Shown piece by piece: positions 63,735-64,000 of a stretch of 64,000 nt of DNA. The stretch is from Dechloromonas denitrificans (GTDB taxonomy: Bacteria > Pseudomonadota > Gammaproteobacteria > Burkholderiales > Rhodocyclaceae), in the NCBI RefSeq assembly GCF_001551835.1, contig NZ_LODL01000013.1, forward strand, positions 155,978-219,977. The letters are read 5' to 3'. The position numbers were made by a program, and so were the translations under genes. Numbering within the stretch: the first letter of the stretch is position 1; each line of letters opens with the position of its first letter. The notes under the pieces were generated by a model. It saw only the letters and a program-made list of their open reading frames with translations. It did no database searches and was not told where the DNA came from.

Positions 63735-64000
63735 TTAAAAGGGGAGTGAATCTATCGAGATTCGACAGGTGGGTGAGTGGTTCTCAGATATATCGCTGGT
63801 AGCATCAAGGGTCATTAGTAGCGCATCATAGCGCCGATCATGAGTAACCAAACCGTTCACCGTCTCGCTCGTCACGCCAAACGAGACGAGGTAGTCGCCT
63901 GCATCGCAACAAGGAGTGAAGTAAATACTTACACAGAGTTTGCTTCCAGCTGCTTGGCGGGGCGGATTGGAAAGACCCAGTAAGATTTTTGAGTTGCTGG
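63735..64000 (-). CDS. C-terminal end of a Wzt-like O-antigen ABC exporter ATPase (partial)
   Basis: An open frame enters from the right edge and stops with TAA at 63735-63737 (87 codons visible, too few for a sure call). The segment GDYLVSFGVTSETVNG followed by HDRRYDALLMTL resembles the C-terminal carbohydrate-binding domain of Wzt, which reads the modified end of an O-polysaccharide for export. The stop lies 35 bp before the WbdD-like gene on the same strand. WbdD and Wzt are partners in E. coli O9a, so context and sequence agree. Confidence 0.5.
   Translation of the reverse strand, partial: SNSKILLGLSNPPRQAAGSKLCVSIYFTPCCDAGDYLVSFGVTSETVNGLVTHDRRYDALLMTLDATSDISENHSPTCRISIDSLPF

Noticed and set aside
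63840-63980. 46-codon plus-strand frame near the right edge
   Set aside because: It is antisense to the Wzt-like partial frame, which has a better match and gene context.

Overview
The window looks like chromosome from a high-GC betaproteobacterium. The his-hinT-tat gene order, the mla-ibaG-murA block and the protein families suggest Rhodocyclales (Dechloromonas/Azonexus-like). That placement is inference from gene content, not from a search. I saw no rRNA, tRNA, CRISPR array, insertion sequence or phage gene. Most of the window is tightly packed core chromosome with 4-bp ATGA/GTGA overlaps.

Layout. (1) 1-13.8 kb, minus strand: an MSHA-type type IV pilus biogenesis operon. It is headed by a sigma-54 activator, then mshM-L-N-E-G-I-J-K, and ends in a large prepilin-like protein that runs off the left edge. 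(2) 13.9-20.6 kb, plus strand: phospholipid transport operon mlaF-E-D-A-C-B, an ABC-2 exporter pair, ibaG and murA. (3) 20.7-24.0 kb: cspA with a long leader, then a TRAP transporter (dctP-Q-M). (4) 24.0-34.0 kb: histidine biosynthesis (hisG, D, B, H, A, F, I, E), hinT and tatABC. The run is interrupted by a two-gene chromate transporter and by hisC plus a CZB-domain gene on the opposite strand. (5) 34-46 kb: glutamine amidotransferase, DegS-like protease, Nif3-like protein, FimV-like protein, FAH hydrolase, phenylacetate-CoA ligase, MATE exporter, sucCD, TerC and an ornithine-cyclodeaminase-like enzyme. (6) 46-53 kb: a signalling block of CHASE2-Ser/Thr kinase, PP2C phosphatase, FHA protein, metallo-beta-lactamase-fold phosphodiesterase and GAF/HD-GYP protein. 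(7) 53-64 kb: pilA, then a glycan region that is visibly more AT-rich than the rest.

The most interesting part is region 7. Downstream of pilA lie a GT-C-type membrane protein, three further glycosyltransferases and a sugar epimerase. One of these glycosyltransferases begins with eight consecutive G bases at its start codon. On the opposite strand are a GT9-like protein, an 816-residue methyltransferase-kinase-coiled coil-zinc ribbon-methyltransferase protein, and, at the right edge, what looks like the C-terminal carbohydrate-binding end of a Wzt-type O-antigen exporter ATPase. The methyltransferase-kinase-coil order matches WbdD, the enzyme that caps polymannose O-antigen and sets its length, but the second methyltransferase is extra. 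My best hypothesis is an ABC-transporter-dependent O-polysaccharide system with an enlarged chain terminator.

Regulatory signals. Several operons (mla, his, hisB, sucC, fimV) have an extended -10 element of the TGN-TAAAAT kind at a suitable distance. pilA has a near-consensus sigma-54 site. Good intrinsic terminators follow cspA, sucD and pilA. One more terminator-like hairpin lies inside the first codons of the chromate transporter after hisD.
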